From CAYTGR01 sp964437445 (lineage in GTDB: Bacteria; Chloroflexota; Anaerolineae; B4-G1; SLSP01), in assembly GCA_964437445.1 (NCBI GenBank), contig CAYTGR010000047.1, positions 1 to 41,178 on the forward strand: a stretch of DNA of 41,178 nt, in the 5' to 3' direction. Shown piece by piece: positions 23,940-30,226 of this stretch. Both the position numbers and the translations under genes were made by a program. A model generated the notes under the pieces. That model was not told where the DNA came from. It ran no database searches and saw nothing but the letters and a program-made list of their open reading frames with translations. Position 1 is the first letter of the stretch. Each line of letters opens with the position of its first letter.

Positions 23940-26531
23940 ATGATGAAACCGATTCGTACATTTACCGTTGCACCTTCCCTCCCGCCGGCTTTAGCGCCGT
24001 TATACGAGATCGCCTATAACCTGCACTGGGCCTGGAGTCACGACGCCATTGATCTTTTCCGCCGTTTAGACAGCGATCTCTGGGAGGCCAGTGGCCATAA
24101 CCCGGCGCGGATGCTCGGCACAGTGGACCAGGGCCGCCTGGAAACGCTGGCCCACGACGACAGTTTCCTGGCCCACCTGAAACGGGTGGCGGACGAACTG
24201 ACGGCCTACATGCACGCCGACTTCACCTGGTTCTGGCGTACCTATGGCGGCGCGGAGGAGATTGTTATCGCCTATTTTTCGGCCGAGTTCGGGTTGACGG
24301 AGAGCCTTTCCATTTTTGCCGGCGGCCTGGGCATTCTGGCCGGGGATCATTTGAAATCGGCCTCTGACCTGGATGTGCCCCTGGTGGGAATTGGACTGCT
24401 GTATCAGCAGGGTTATTTCAAGCAGTATCTTAACCAGGCCGGCTGGCAGCAGGAGGCTTACGAGGACAACGATTTCAGCAACCTGCCGCTGCGGCTGGTC
24501 CGGTCGGGAGAGGCGCCGGTCACGGTGCGCGTGGCCTATCCTGGCCGCGAAGTTATCGCTCAGGTGTGGAAGGTGCAGGTCGGGCGGGTGCCGCTCTACC
24601 TGCTGGACACCAATGTCCCGCAGAACCGGCCGGAGGATCGGGATATTACCGATCAACTCTACGGGGGCGATCAGGAGATGCGGGTCAAGCAAGAGATCCT
24701 GCTGGGCATTGGCGGGTACCGGGTGCTGACCCTGTTGGGCCTGCGGCCGACCATCTGCCACATGAACGAGGGGCACTCGGCCTTCCTGGCGCTGGAACGG
24801 ACCCGGCAATTGATGGAGCGACATGGCCTGCCCTTTGCTGTAGCGCGGGAGGTGGCGATGGCGGGACAGGTCTTCACAACTCACACGCCTGTGCCGGCCG
24901 GACATGATTACTTCCCGCCTCCGTTGATGGAACGTTACTTTGCCGATTATGCCCGTAGTTTGGGTCTCTCCTGGTCGGATTTCATGGCCCTGGGCCGGGT
25001 CAACCCGCAGGATGCCAATGAGCCGTTTTGTACGACGGTGTTGGCGCTGCGGATGTCGGCCTACAGCAACGGGGTCAGCCGGCTGCATGGAGAAGTGACC
25101 CGGCAGATGTGGCAGCGTCTCTGGCCGGGTGTCGCGCAGGAGGAAGTGCCGATCGGGTACGTGACCAACGGGGTGCACTTTGAATCCTGGATCTCCCGCG
25201 ACATGAACCAGCTCTACGAACGCTACCTGGGGCCGCGCTGGCGTGAGGAGCCGGCCGATGAGAGCGTCTGGCGGCGGGCGGAGCAGATCGCGCCGGAGGA
25301 GCTCTGGCGGACGCACGAGCGGCGGCGTGAGCGGTTGGTCTCGTTTGTCCGGCGGCGGCTGGCGGCGCAACTGCGGCGCCGGGGCGCGCCGCAGCACGAG
25401 ATTGAGGCTGCTGCCGAGGCGTTAGATCCGGAGGCGCTGACCATCGGTTTTGCCCGGCGTTTCGCCACCTACAAACGGGCCACGTTGCTTTTGCGCGATG
25501 TTGAGCGGCTGACGCGGTTGGTGGGCGACCCGGAACGGCCGGTGCAGTTTATCTTTGCGGGCAAGGCCCATCCCAAGGATGATCCGGGTAAAGAGCTGAT
25601 CCGGCAGATTGTGGAACTGGCCCGCAGTGCACCTTTTCGGCGCCGGCTGGTTTTCCTGGAAGATTACGACATGACGGTGGCCCGGTATATGCTCCAGGGG
25701 GTGGATGTTTGGTTGAATACGCCCCGCCGGCCCCAGGAGGCCAGTGGCACCAGCGGCATGAAGGCCGCGGCCAACGGGGTGATCAATCTGAGCGTGCTGG
25801 ACGGTTGGTGGGATGAGGCGTATCGCCCGGAAGTGGGGTGGGCCATCGGCCAGGGGGAAGTTTACGACGATCCCAACTACCAGGACTACGTGGAAGCCGA
25901 GGCCCTTTACAATCTATTGGAAGGCGACGTGATCCCGCGCTTTTATGACCGGGGAGCCGACCACCTGCCGCGCCGGTGGATCGCTATGATGAAAGGCTCG
26001 CTGGCGAATTTGTCTTACTGCTTTAATACTCACCGGATGGTCGCTGCGTACACCGAGCGGTTCTACATTCCGGCCGCGCAGCGTTACCGGCAACTCCTCG
26101 CCGACGGCGCGGCACGCGCTAAGGCGCTGGCCGATTGGAAGGCCCGTGTTCAGGCCGGCTGGCACAACCTCGTGGTGGAAAAGGTGGATTTGTTGGACTG
26201 CAAGCAACGGGCAGTGATGAGTGGACAGTTGCCCGAGCTGCAGGTCGGAGCTTCCCTGTGTGTGCGGGTGTGGGTCAACCTGGGGACGTTGACACCGGAT
26301 GACGTCGCGGTGCAGCTCTGTTTAGGGCGGGTCAATGCGGATGACCAGCTGGTGGCGACCGAGACCTTTGCTATGCAGTCGTTGCAGGCTGGCGAAAACG
26401 GCCGCTATCTGTTTGAGGCGAGGGAAGTGCCCTGCCGTTCCAGTGGCCTGTTTGGCTATACTGTGCGGGTCCTGCCCCATCACCCCGATTTGACCAGCCC
26501 CTTCCTGCCGGGGCTGATCACCTGGGCGTAG
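23940..26531 (+). CDS. glgP: Alpha-glucan (glycogen/maltodextrin) phosphorylase
   Basis: 863 aa, GT35 family, the short form found in Thermotoga, archaea and many Chloroflexota. It releases glucose 1-phosphate from alpha-1,4-glucans using pyridoxal phosphate. The PLP lysine lies in EASGTSGMKAAANG (Lys608). Other family signatures are YFSAEFGLTESLSIFAGGLGILAGDH, CHMNEGHSAFL, FTTHTPVPAGHD and GYVTNGVH. The N-terminal part has the extended domain typical of this form (LYEIAYNLHWAWS). It starts 25 bp after the DUF2877 gene, at ATG-ATG (23940/23943), and is probably co-transcribed with it although the pathways look unrelated. A weak hairpin plus T-run follows at 26618. Confidence 0.95.
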   Translation: MMKPIRTFTVAPSLPPALAPLYEIAYNLHWAWSHDAIDLFRRLDSDLWEASGHNPARMLGTVDQGRLETLAHDDSFLAHLKRVADELTAYMHADFTWFWRTYGGAEEIVIAYFSAEFGLTESLSIFAGGLGILAGDHLKSASDLDVPLVGIGLLYQQGYFKQYLNQAGWQQEAYEDNDFSNLPLRLVRSGEAPVTVRVAYPGREVIAQVWKVQVGRVPLYLLDTNVPQNRPEDRDITDQLYGGDQEMRVKQEILLGIGGYRVLTLLGLRPTICHMNEGHSAFLALERTRQLMERHGLPFAVAREVAMAGQVFTTHTPVPAGHDYFPPPLMERYFADYARSLGLSWSDFMALGRVNPQDANEPFCTTVLALRMSAYSNGVSRLHGEVTRQMWQRLWPGVAQEEVPIGYVTNGVHFESWISRDMNQLYERYLGPRWREEPADESVWRRAEQIAPEELWRTHERRRERLVSFVRRRLAAQLRRRGAPQHEIEAAAEALDPEALTIGFARRFATYKRATLLLRDVERLTRLVGDPERPVQFIFAGKAHPKDDPGKELIRQIVELARSAPFRRRLVFLEDYDMTVARYMLQGVDVWLNTPRRPQEASGTSGMKAAANGVINLSVLDGWWDEAYRPEVGWAIGQGEVYDDPNYQDYVEAEALYNLLEGDVIPRFYDRGADHLPRRWIAMMKGSLANLSYCFNTHRMVAAYTERFYIPAAQRYRQLLADGAARAKALADWKARVQAGWHNLVVEKVDLLDCKQRAVMSGQLPELQVGASLCVRVWVNLGTLTPDDVAVQLCLGRVNADDQLVATETFAMQSLQAGENGRYLFEAREVPCRSSGLFGYTVRVLPHHPDLTSPFLPGLITWA

Positions 26532-26617
26532 TTGTCAAAGGGACCTTAACCGGGTTTTCAAAGGGCAGGGGGGACTTGATCAAGGCGTTAGTCGGTGATT
26601 GGCGAGCAGCTGCCGGC

Positions 26618-26636
26618 CGGCGATAAGCCGTTTTTT
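26618..26636 (+). terminator. Weak terminator candidate after glgP
   Basis: CGGC-GATAA-GCCG followed by six T. The stem is only four base pairs and overlaps other GC-rich inverted repeats, so it is a poor but possible terminator. Confidence 0.3.
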
Positions 26637-26677
26637 GTTCACTGATCACTTAATATCCCATAACAGGAGGTTACCGT

Positions 26678-27553
26678 ATGAAGTTGATTGATTTGACGAT
26701 CCCGTTGGGCATTGCCACCCCGCCGTGGCCGACCTATGAGCCGCTCCAGGTCAAGTATTTCAAGCGGCTGGCACCGAATGGTGCGAACGGGCAGTTGCTC
26801 ACCCACTCCAACCACCTGGGCACGCACCTCGACGGTGAAATCCATTTCTACACCGCCGGCAAGGACATGGCCGACCTGCAGCTGGATTTCCTGGTCCATG
26901 ATGCCGCCATCGTAGACCTTTCCGATGTGGTGGCCGACTACGATGTCTACACCTCGGAGATGATTGAGAGCAAGGTAGAGATAAGGGAAGGCGATATCCT
27001 CATCATCCATACCGGCTTCCATCACTTTGGTTGGGACATGCCGACTGCCAACGAGGTTCGCTACATGGTGCAGCATCCGGGGCCGGATCGGGAGTTCGCC
27101 GAGTGGGCCAAGCGGAAGCATTTGCGCTGGATTGGCGTGGATTGCGGCAGCGCGGATCACCCGATGAACACGATTATCCGCCAGTGGATGCCGCGCCAGG
27201 CCCGCCAGGCCGACGCACACTTCCAGAAGAAGTACGGGATGCCGCTGGACCAGTTCTTCTCCGATGACAAGTACCAGCTGATGCACATTGAGATGTTCCC
27301 GGAGGGGATTATCCATGCGGAGTGCCTCGGCGGTGAAATGGACCTGTTGCTCAACCGCCGGGTCAAGGTCGGCTTCTTCCCGTGGCGCTTTGTGGACGGC
27401 GAATCCAGCATCGGCCGCTGTGTGGCCTTTGTGGACGACGATGAGTATGAGGCGCTGATGGCGCTCAAAGCTTCCCTGCCGAAGACTAAGTTTGGGGACG
27501 CCTACAACCCCCAGCACGTGGAGAACTTGAACGCGCAGGTGCAGGCGCGTTAG
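26678..27553 (+). CDS. Cyclase family metal-dependent hydrolase (kynurenine-formamidase fold)
   Basis: 291 aa. The family metal-binding motif HxGTHxD is at 46-52 (SNHLGTHLDGEIHF), with the further ligand candidate His56. This fold (kynurenine formamidase KynB, isatin hydrolase and relatives) uses a divalent metal to open amide or lactam bonds. The protein is longer than KynB (about 210 aa), with insertions at 120-200. AGGAGGT with a six-base spacer precedes the ATG at 26678. Its neighbours suggest hydrolysis of a cyclic amide or imide formed by the adjacent molybdenum hydroxylase, but the substrate is inference; no tryptophan-pathway genes are nearby. A heptanucleotide array begins four bases after the stop. 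Confidence 0.85.
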   Translation: MKLIDLTIPLGIATPPWPTYEPLQVKYFKRLAPNGANGQLLTHSNHLGTHLDGEIHFYTAGKDMADLQLDFLVHDAAIVDLSDVVADYDVYTSEMIESKVEIREGDILIIHTGFHHFGWDMPTANEVRYMVQHPGPDREFAEWAKRKHLRWIGVDCGSADHPMNTIIRQWMPRQARQADAHFQKKYGMPLDQFFSDDKYQLMHIEMFPEGIIHAECLGGEMDLLLNRRVKVGFFPWRFVDGESSIGRCVAFVDDDEYEALMALKASLPKTKFGDAYNPQHVENLNAQVQAR

Positions 27554-27557
27554 TAAA

Positions 27558-27627
27558 ACGTGAGACGTGAGACGTGAGACGTGAAACGTGAAACGTGAAG
27601 CGTGAGACGTGAGACGTGAAACGTCAA
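27558..27627. repeat. Ten-unit heptanucleotide tandem array (ACGTGAR)
   Basis: Ten contiguous 7-bp units: ACGTGAG three times, ACGTGAA three times, GCGTGAG, ACGTGAG, ACGTGAA, ACGTCAA. It begins four bases after the stop codon of the cyclase gene. The same heptamer reappears at 41151-41178, directly after fdrA. This is the most regular array in the window. Confidence 0.9.
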
Positions 27628-27687
27628 GCGATTACAGGCAAAGTTGATCATAATTTTCACTTTTAACTTTCTTTTAAGGAGGATACT

Positions 27688-28416
27688 ATGCGTTTAAATC
27701 CGCCTGAAGCTGTTTCCCAGCAGAAAATTGAGCTGGATGTTGCCGAGATTGAGCCCTTGCTGCAAGCGCCCCCGATGGACATCAAGCCGTTCCCGCCCGC
27801 GATGATCACGCTCAAGGACGGCCGCACGATGGTCATCCGCGAGGCGCGCATGGAAGAAGCGCCCTTGATGCTGGAGTACATGCGCAAGGTCATGGACATT
27901 GATCACGATTTTTACGATATCGTGGGCGCGCGCGTCTATGCTGAAATCCTGGGCTGGTACCGCAAACGGCTGAAGGATCCTTACACGCTGGTCGGGATGA
28001 TTGATGGCGAGTGGGTGGGGTTTGCCAACGGTCGCTTGCTGAACGAGAAGGTCAACATCAGTCTGCATACGATGGCGCTGGCCCGGGGCGGCCGCATTGG
28101 GGCGGTGATGTACTATACCAAAGCGGCTTACGCTTTTGAGGTGCTGGGCCAGGAAGAGTGGTGGGCCACGTATGAGTCTTACAATGGCTGGCACCGCTGG
28201 GGGCTGGGCATGGCGCAACCTTCCTACCCCTGGCCGGAGTACCAGCATGAGCTGGGCGGTGCTCGTGTCTACTACATCACCCGCAAATACTGGTTCAGCA
28301 CCGTCAAGCAGTACGTCTTGCAGATGGTCGGTGCTGATCTGGTCCGACCTGTGCCTGAGGACCTGCTGGCGCGCAACGCGCAGATCACCAAAGTCCCGCC
28401 GGTGGAGGAAATTTAG
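27688..28416 (+). CDS. GNAT-like protein A of unknown function
   Basis: 242 aa, soluble. I recognise no named family. The middle resembles a GNAT acetyltransferase: an opening strand-helix (MVIREARMEEAPLMLEYM), a central beta-hairpin (TLVGMIDGEWVGFANGRLL), then NISLHTMALARGGRIGAVMYY. The acetyl-CoA pyrophosphate loop (R/QxxGxG/A) is at best degenerate (GGRIGA), so activity is uncertain. The N-terminus (LDVAEIEPLLQAPPMDIKPFPPAMITLKDG) and C-terminus (PSYPWPEYQHELGGARVYY) are conserved in the homologue at 38278. AAGGAGG five bases before the ATG at 27688 supports the start. It lies between the cyclase and the molybdenum hydroxylase operon and has its own terminator. Confidence 0.6.
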   Translation: MRLNPPEAVSQQKIELDVAEIEPLLQAPPMDIKPFPPAMITLKDGRTMVIREARMEEAPLMLEYMRKVMDIDHDFYDIVGARVYAEILGWYRKRLKDPYTLVGMIDGEWVGFANGRLLNEKVNISLHTMALARGGRIGAVMYYTKAAYAFEVLGQEEWWATYESYNGWHRWGLGMAQPSYPWPEYQHELGGARVYYITRKYWFSTVKQYVLQMVGADLVRPVPEDLLARNAQITKVPPVEEI

Positions 28417-28424
28417 GGCTGTGA

Positions 28425-28477
28425 ACAGGGATCGGTGAGCTGGCTGGTGTTCAGGTTGACTGATCCCTGTTTTTTTG
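28425..28477 (+). terminator. Rho-independent terminator after GNAT-like gene A
   Basis: ACAGGGATC (28425-28433) pairs perfectly with GATCCCTGT (28462-28470), followed by seven T. The loop is long (28 nt) but the stem and T-run are convincing. Confidence 0.75.
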
Positions 28478-28533
28478 CGGGCCAGGGGCTAAGGGAGCCG
28501 GGCTGAGTTTGAAGAGGATGGTTGATTGATCTA

Positions 28534-28665
28534 TATTCAGGACTTGCGCCAACTGGGGTTTGTAGGGATGGCTTCAGCCGCTTTGAGCGCCACAGGAACG
28601 CCTGAAGGCGTCACTACAGTGTTACGGGGTTAAGCGTTACCCGGAAAGTGCGTAAGTTCTGGATA
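28534..28665. mobile_element. MITE-like non-coding element with terminal inverted repeats
   Basis: TATTCAGGACTTGCGC (28534-28549) is matched in inverse by the end at 28650-28665, reading TATCCAGAACTTACGC on the other strand. Thirteen of 16 positions agree and all three differences are transitions. The 132-bp element has no reading frame and carries internal hairpins: GGC-TTCA-GCC (28570-28579), CGCTTTGAGCG and ACGCC-TGAA-GGCGT (28598-28611), between TTTGTAG and CTACA words like those at 68-363. The CAGGACTTACGCA-type terminus is one I associate with cyanobacterial insertion sequences and MITEs. No clean target duplication is visible. It lies just upstream of the molybdenum hydroxylase operon. 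Confidence 0.5.
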
Positions 28666-28738
28666 CTGATGAGTGACTAAGCACGGTATGGCTTTCCCTT
28701 AGCTTTTATTCCTGATGTTTCATGGAGGAGGCAGCTAC

Positions 28739-29596
28739 ATGCAACCATTTGATTATTACAAACCGAGGGATTTTGCTGAAGCCTTTCATTATTTAACCCT
28801 GCCCGGCAAGGCTGTCTATCCGCTGGCTGGAGCGACGGATCTCATCCCGATGACGCGCGATGAACTCTGGCATCCTGATGCCGTGGTGGATATTAAGGGG
28901 TTGCCGGGAATGCGCGAGCTCAAGGAGACGGCGGAGGGGCTGTATGTGGGGGCGGCGGTGCGGATGAACGAGATTGCCCGTTCGGCGCTGGTCCAAAGCC
29001 ACTGGGGAATTTTGGCGCAGGGGGCGGCGGCGATGGGCAATGAACAGGTCCGCAACCGGGCCACCGTCGGCGGTAACCTCTGCACAGCGTCACCGGCGGC
29101 CGACTCGGCTCCGGCGCTGCTCGTGCTGGAGGCCGTGGCCGTGATCCAGGGGCCGGCCGGGGAGCGGCGCGTCCCCGTCACGGAGTTCTTTGTCGGCCCG
29201 CGCAAAACCGTGCTTCAGAAAGGCGAATTGCTCAAGGGACTGCTGATCCCGCCGCCGCCGGCCGGGACGGTGGGCCACTACGAGAAATTGAGCCGCCGCA
29301 AGGCCGCCGATCTCGCCATCGTGGGAGTGGCGGTGCTGGCTTACCCGCACGACGGTGGCTATCAGTGGCGGGTCGCGCTGGGCGCGGTCGCGCCGACGCC
29401 GATCCGCGTGCCGGAAGCGGAGGCGGTGCTCAACGCCGGGCACGACGAGGCCGCCATCCGGCGGGCCACGACTTGCGCTTTCACCGCTTGTTGCCCGATT
29501 GATGACATCCGCGCCAGCGCGGCCTACCGCAAAGCGATGGTGGTCAATATGGCCCGGCGGGCGCTGCTGGCGGTGCTGCAGGAGCTGGGCGCCTGA
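28739..29596 (+). CDS. Molybdenum hydroxylase FAD subunit (xanthine dehydrogenase / CoxM family)
   Basis: 285 aa. The medium subunit of a three-protein molybdenum hydroxylase; it holds FAD and passes electrons from the iron-sulphur subunit to the acceptor. The PCMH-type FAD motifs are present: YPLAGATDLIPM near the N-terminus and ATVGGNLCTASPAADSAPALL in the middle. The C-terminal CO_deh_flav domain runs from about 175 (LSRRKAADLAIVGVAV). GGAGG seven bases upstream fixes the ATG at 28739. It is first of the FAD, 2Fe-2S, Mo gene order, separated from the next gene by an inverted heptanucleotide array. The Mo-subunit active-site loop assigns the complex to the xanthine dehydrogenase type. Confidence 0.92.
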   Translation: MQPFDYYKPRDFAEAFHYLTLPGKAVYPLAGATDLIPMTRDELWHPDAVVDIKGLPGMRELKETAEGLYVGAAVRMNEIARSALVQSHWGILAQGAAAMGNEQVRNRATVGGNLCTASPAADSAPALLVLEAVAVIQGPAGERRVPVTEFFVGPRKTVLQKGELLKGLLIPPPPAGTVGHYEKLSRRKAADLAIVGVAVLAYPHDGGYQWRVALGAVAPTPIRVPEAEAVLNAGHDEAAIRRATTCAFTACCPIDDIRASAAYRKAMVVNMARRALLAVLQELGA

Positions 29597-29609
29597 GACC
29601 GGAGAGCGG

Positions 29610-29667
29610 ATTGCGTGTTCCGTATTTCGTTCGCGCCTCACGCAACACGCATGACGCAGGACGTGAC
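29610..29667. repeat. Inverted heptanucleotide array between FAD and 2Fe-2S genes
   Basis: ATTGCGT, GTTCCGT, ATTTCGT (29610-29630) face ACGCAAC, ACGCATG, ACGCAGG, ACGTGAC (29640-29667). The halves can pair (TGCGTGTT with AACACGCA). The array ends three bases before the AAGGAG ribosome site of the next gene. Confidence 0.6.
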
Positions 29668-29684
29668 ATTAAGGAGTGGCAGCC

Positions 29685-30152
29685 ATGTTACATGAAATTA
29701 CACTAACCATCAATGGTGAGGTTTACCAGACGGCGGTCCGGTCGCACCACACGCTGGCGAAGGTCTTGCGCGAGCAATTGGGGCTGACCGGCACGAAAAC
29801 CGGCTGCGAGAATGGCGAGTGCGGGGCCTGCACGGTTTTGCTGGATGGTGACCCGGTCAATTCGTGCTTAGTGCTGGCGGTGGAAGCGGACGGTCGCCAG
29901 GTGGAGACGGTGGAAGGGCTGAGCAAGAGTGGTGAGCTGCATCCCCTGCAGAAAGCGTTTATTGACCGCAATGCGATTCAGTGTGGTTTCTGCACGCCGG
30001 GCATGTTAATGTCGGCCAAGGCGCTGCTGGCGCGCAATCCCCATCCCACCGAGGGCGAGATCAAAGCGGCGATTGTCGGCAATCTTTGTCGTTGCACGGG
30101 CTACATCCGCATCATCCAGGCGATTCAGGACGTAGCGGAGGAATCTGTATAG
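29685..30152 (+). CDS. Molybdenum hydroxylase 2Fe-2S subunit (xanthine dehydrogenase / CoxS family)
   Basis: 155 aa, the small subunit with two [2Fe-2S] clusters. The plant-ferredoxin-type cluster uses Cys41, Cys46, Cys49 (CENGECGAC) and Cys61; the second uses Cys100, Cys103 (CGFCTPGM), Cys135 and Cys137 (CRCTGY). All eight ligands are intact. It carries electrons from the molybdenum centre to the FAD subunit in the cytoplasm. The ATG at 29685 is eight bases after AAGGAG; the in-frame GTG at 29676 overlaps that site and is less likely. It is flanked on both sides by inverted heptanucleotide arrays. Confidence 0.95.
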   Translation: MLHEITLTINGEVYQTAVRSHHTLAKVLREQLGLTGTKTGCENGECGACTVLLDGDPVNSCLVLAVEADGRQVETVEGLSKSGELHPLQKAFIDRNAIQCGFCTPGMLMSAKALLARNPHPTEGEIKAAIVGNLCRCTGYIRIIQAIQDVAEESV

Positions 30153-30215
30153 GACGTGTTACGTATTGCGTATTCCGTTCACGGACCGCGCAATACGCCA
30201 TACGCAATACGTGAA
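30151..30215. repeat. Inverted heptanucleotide array forming a 13-bp hairpin
   Basis: AGGACGT, GTTACGT, ATTGCGT, ATTCCGT (30151-30178) face GCGCAAT, ACGCCAT, ACGCAAT, ACGTGAA (30188-30215). ACGTATTGCGTAT (30161-30173) is perfectly complementary to 30200-30212. The array starts within the 2Fe-2S stop codon and ends against the ribosome site of the Mo-subunit gene. Confidence 0.7.
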
Positions 30216-30226
30216 AGGAGTCCAAA

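Noticed and set aside
27558..27627. CRISPR or VNTR-type array
   Set aside because: Units are 7 bp with no spacers and no cas genes nearby; the pattern fits short heptanucleotide repeats instead.
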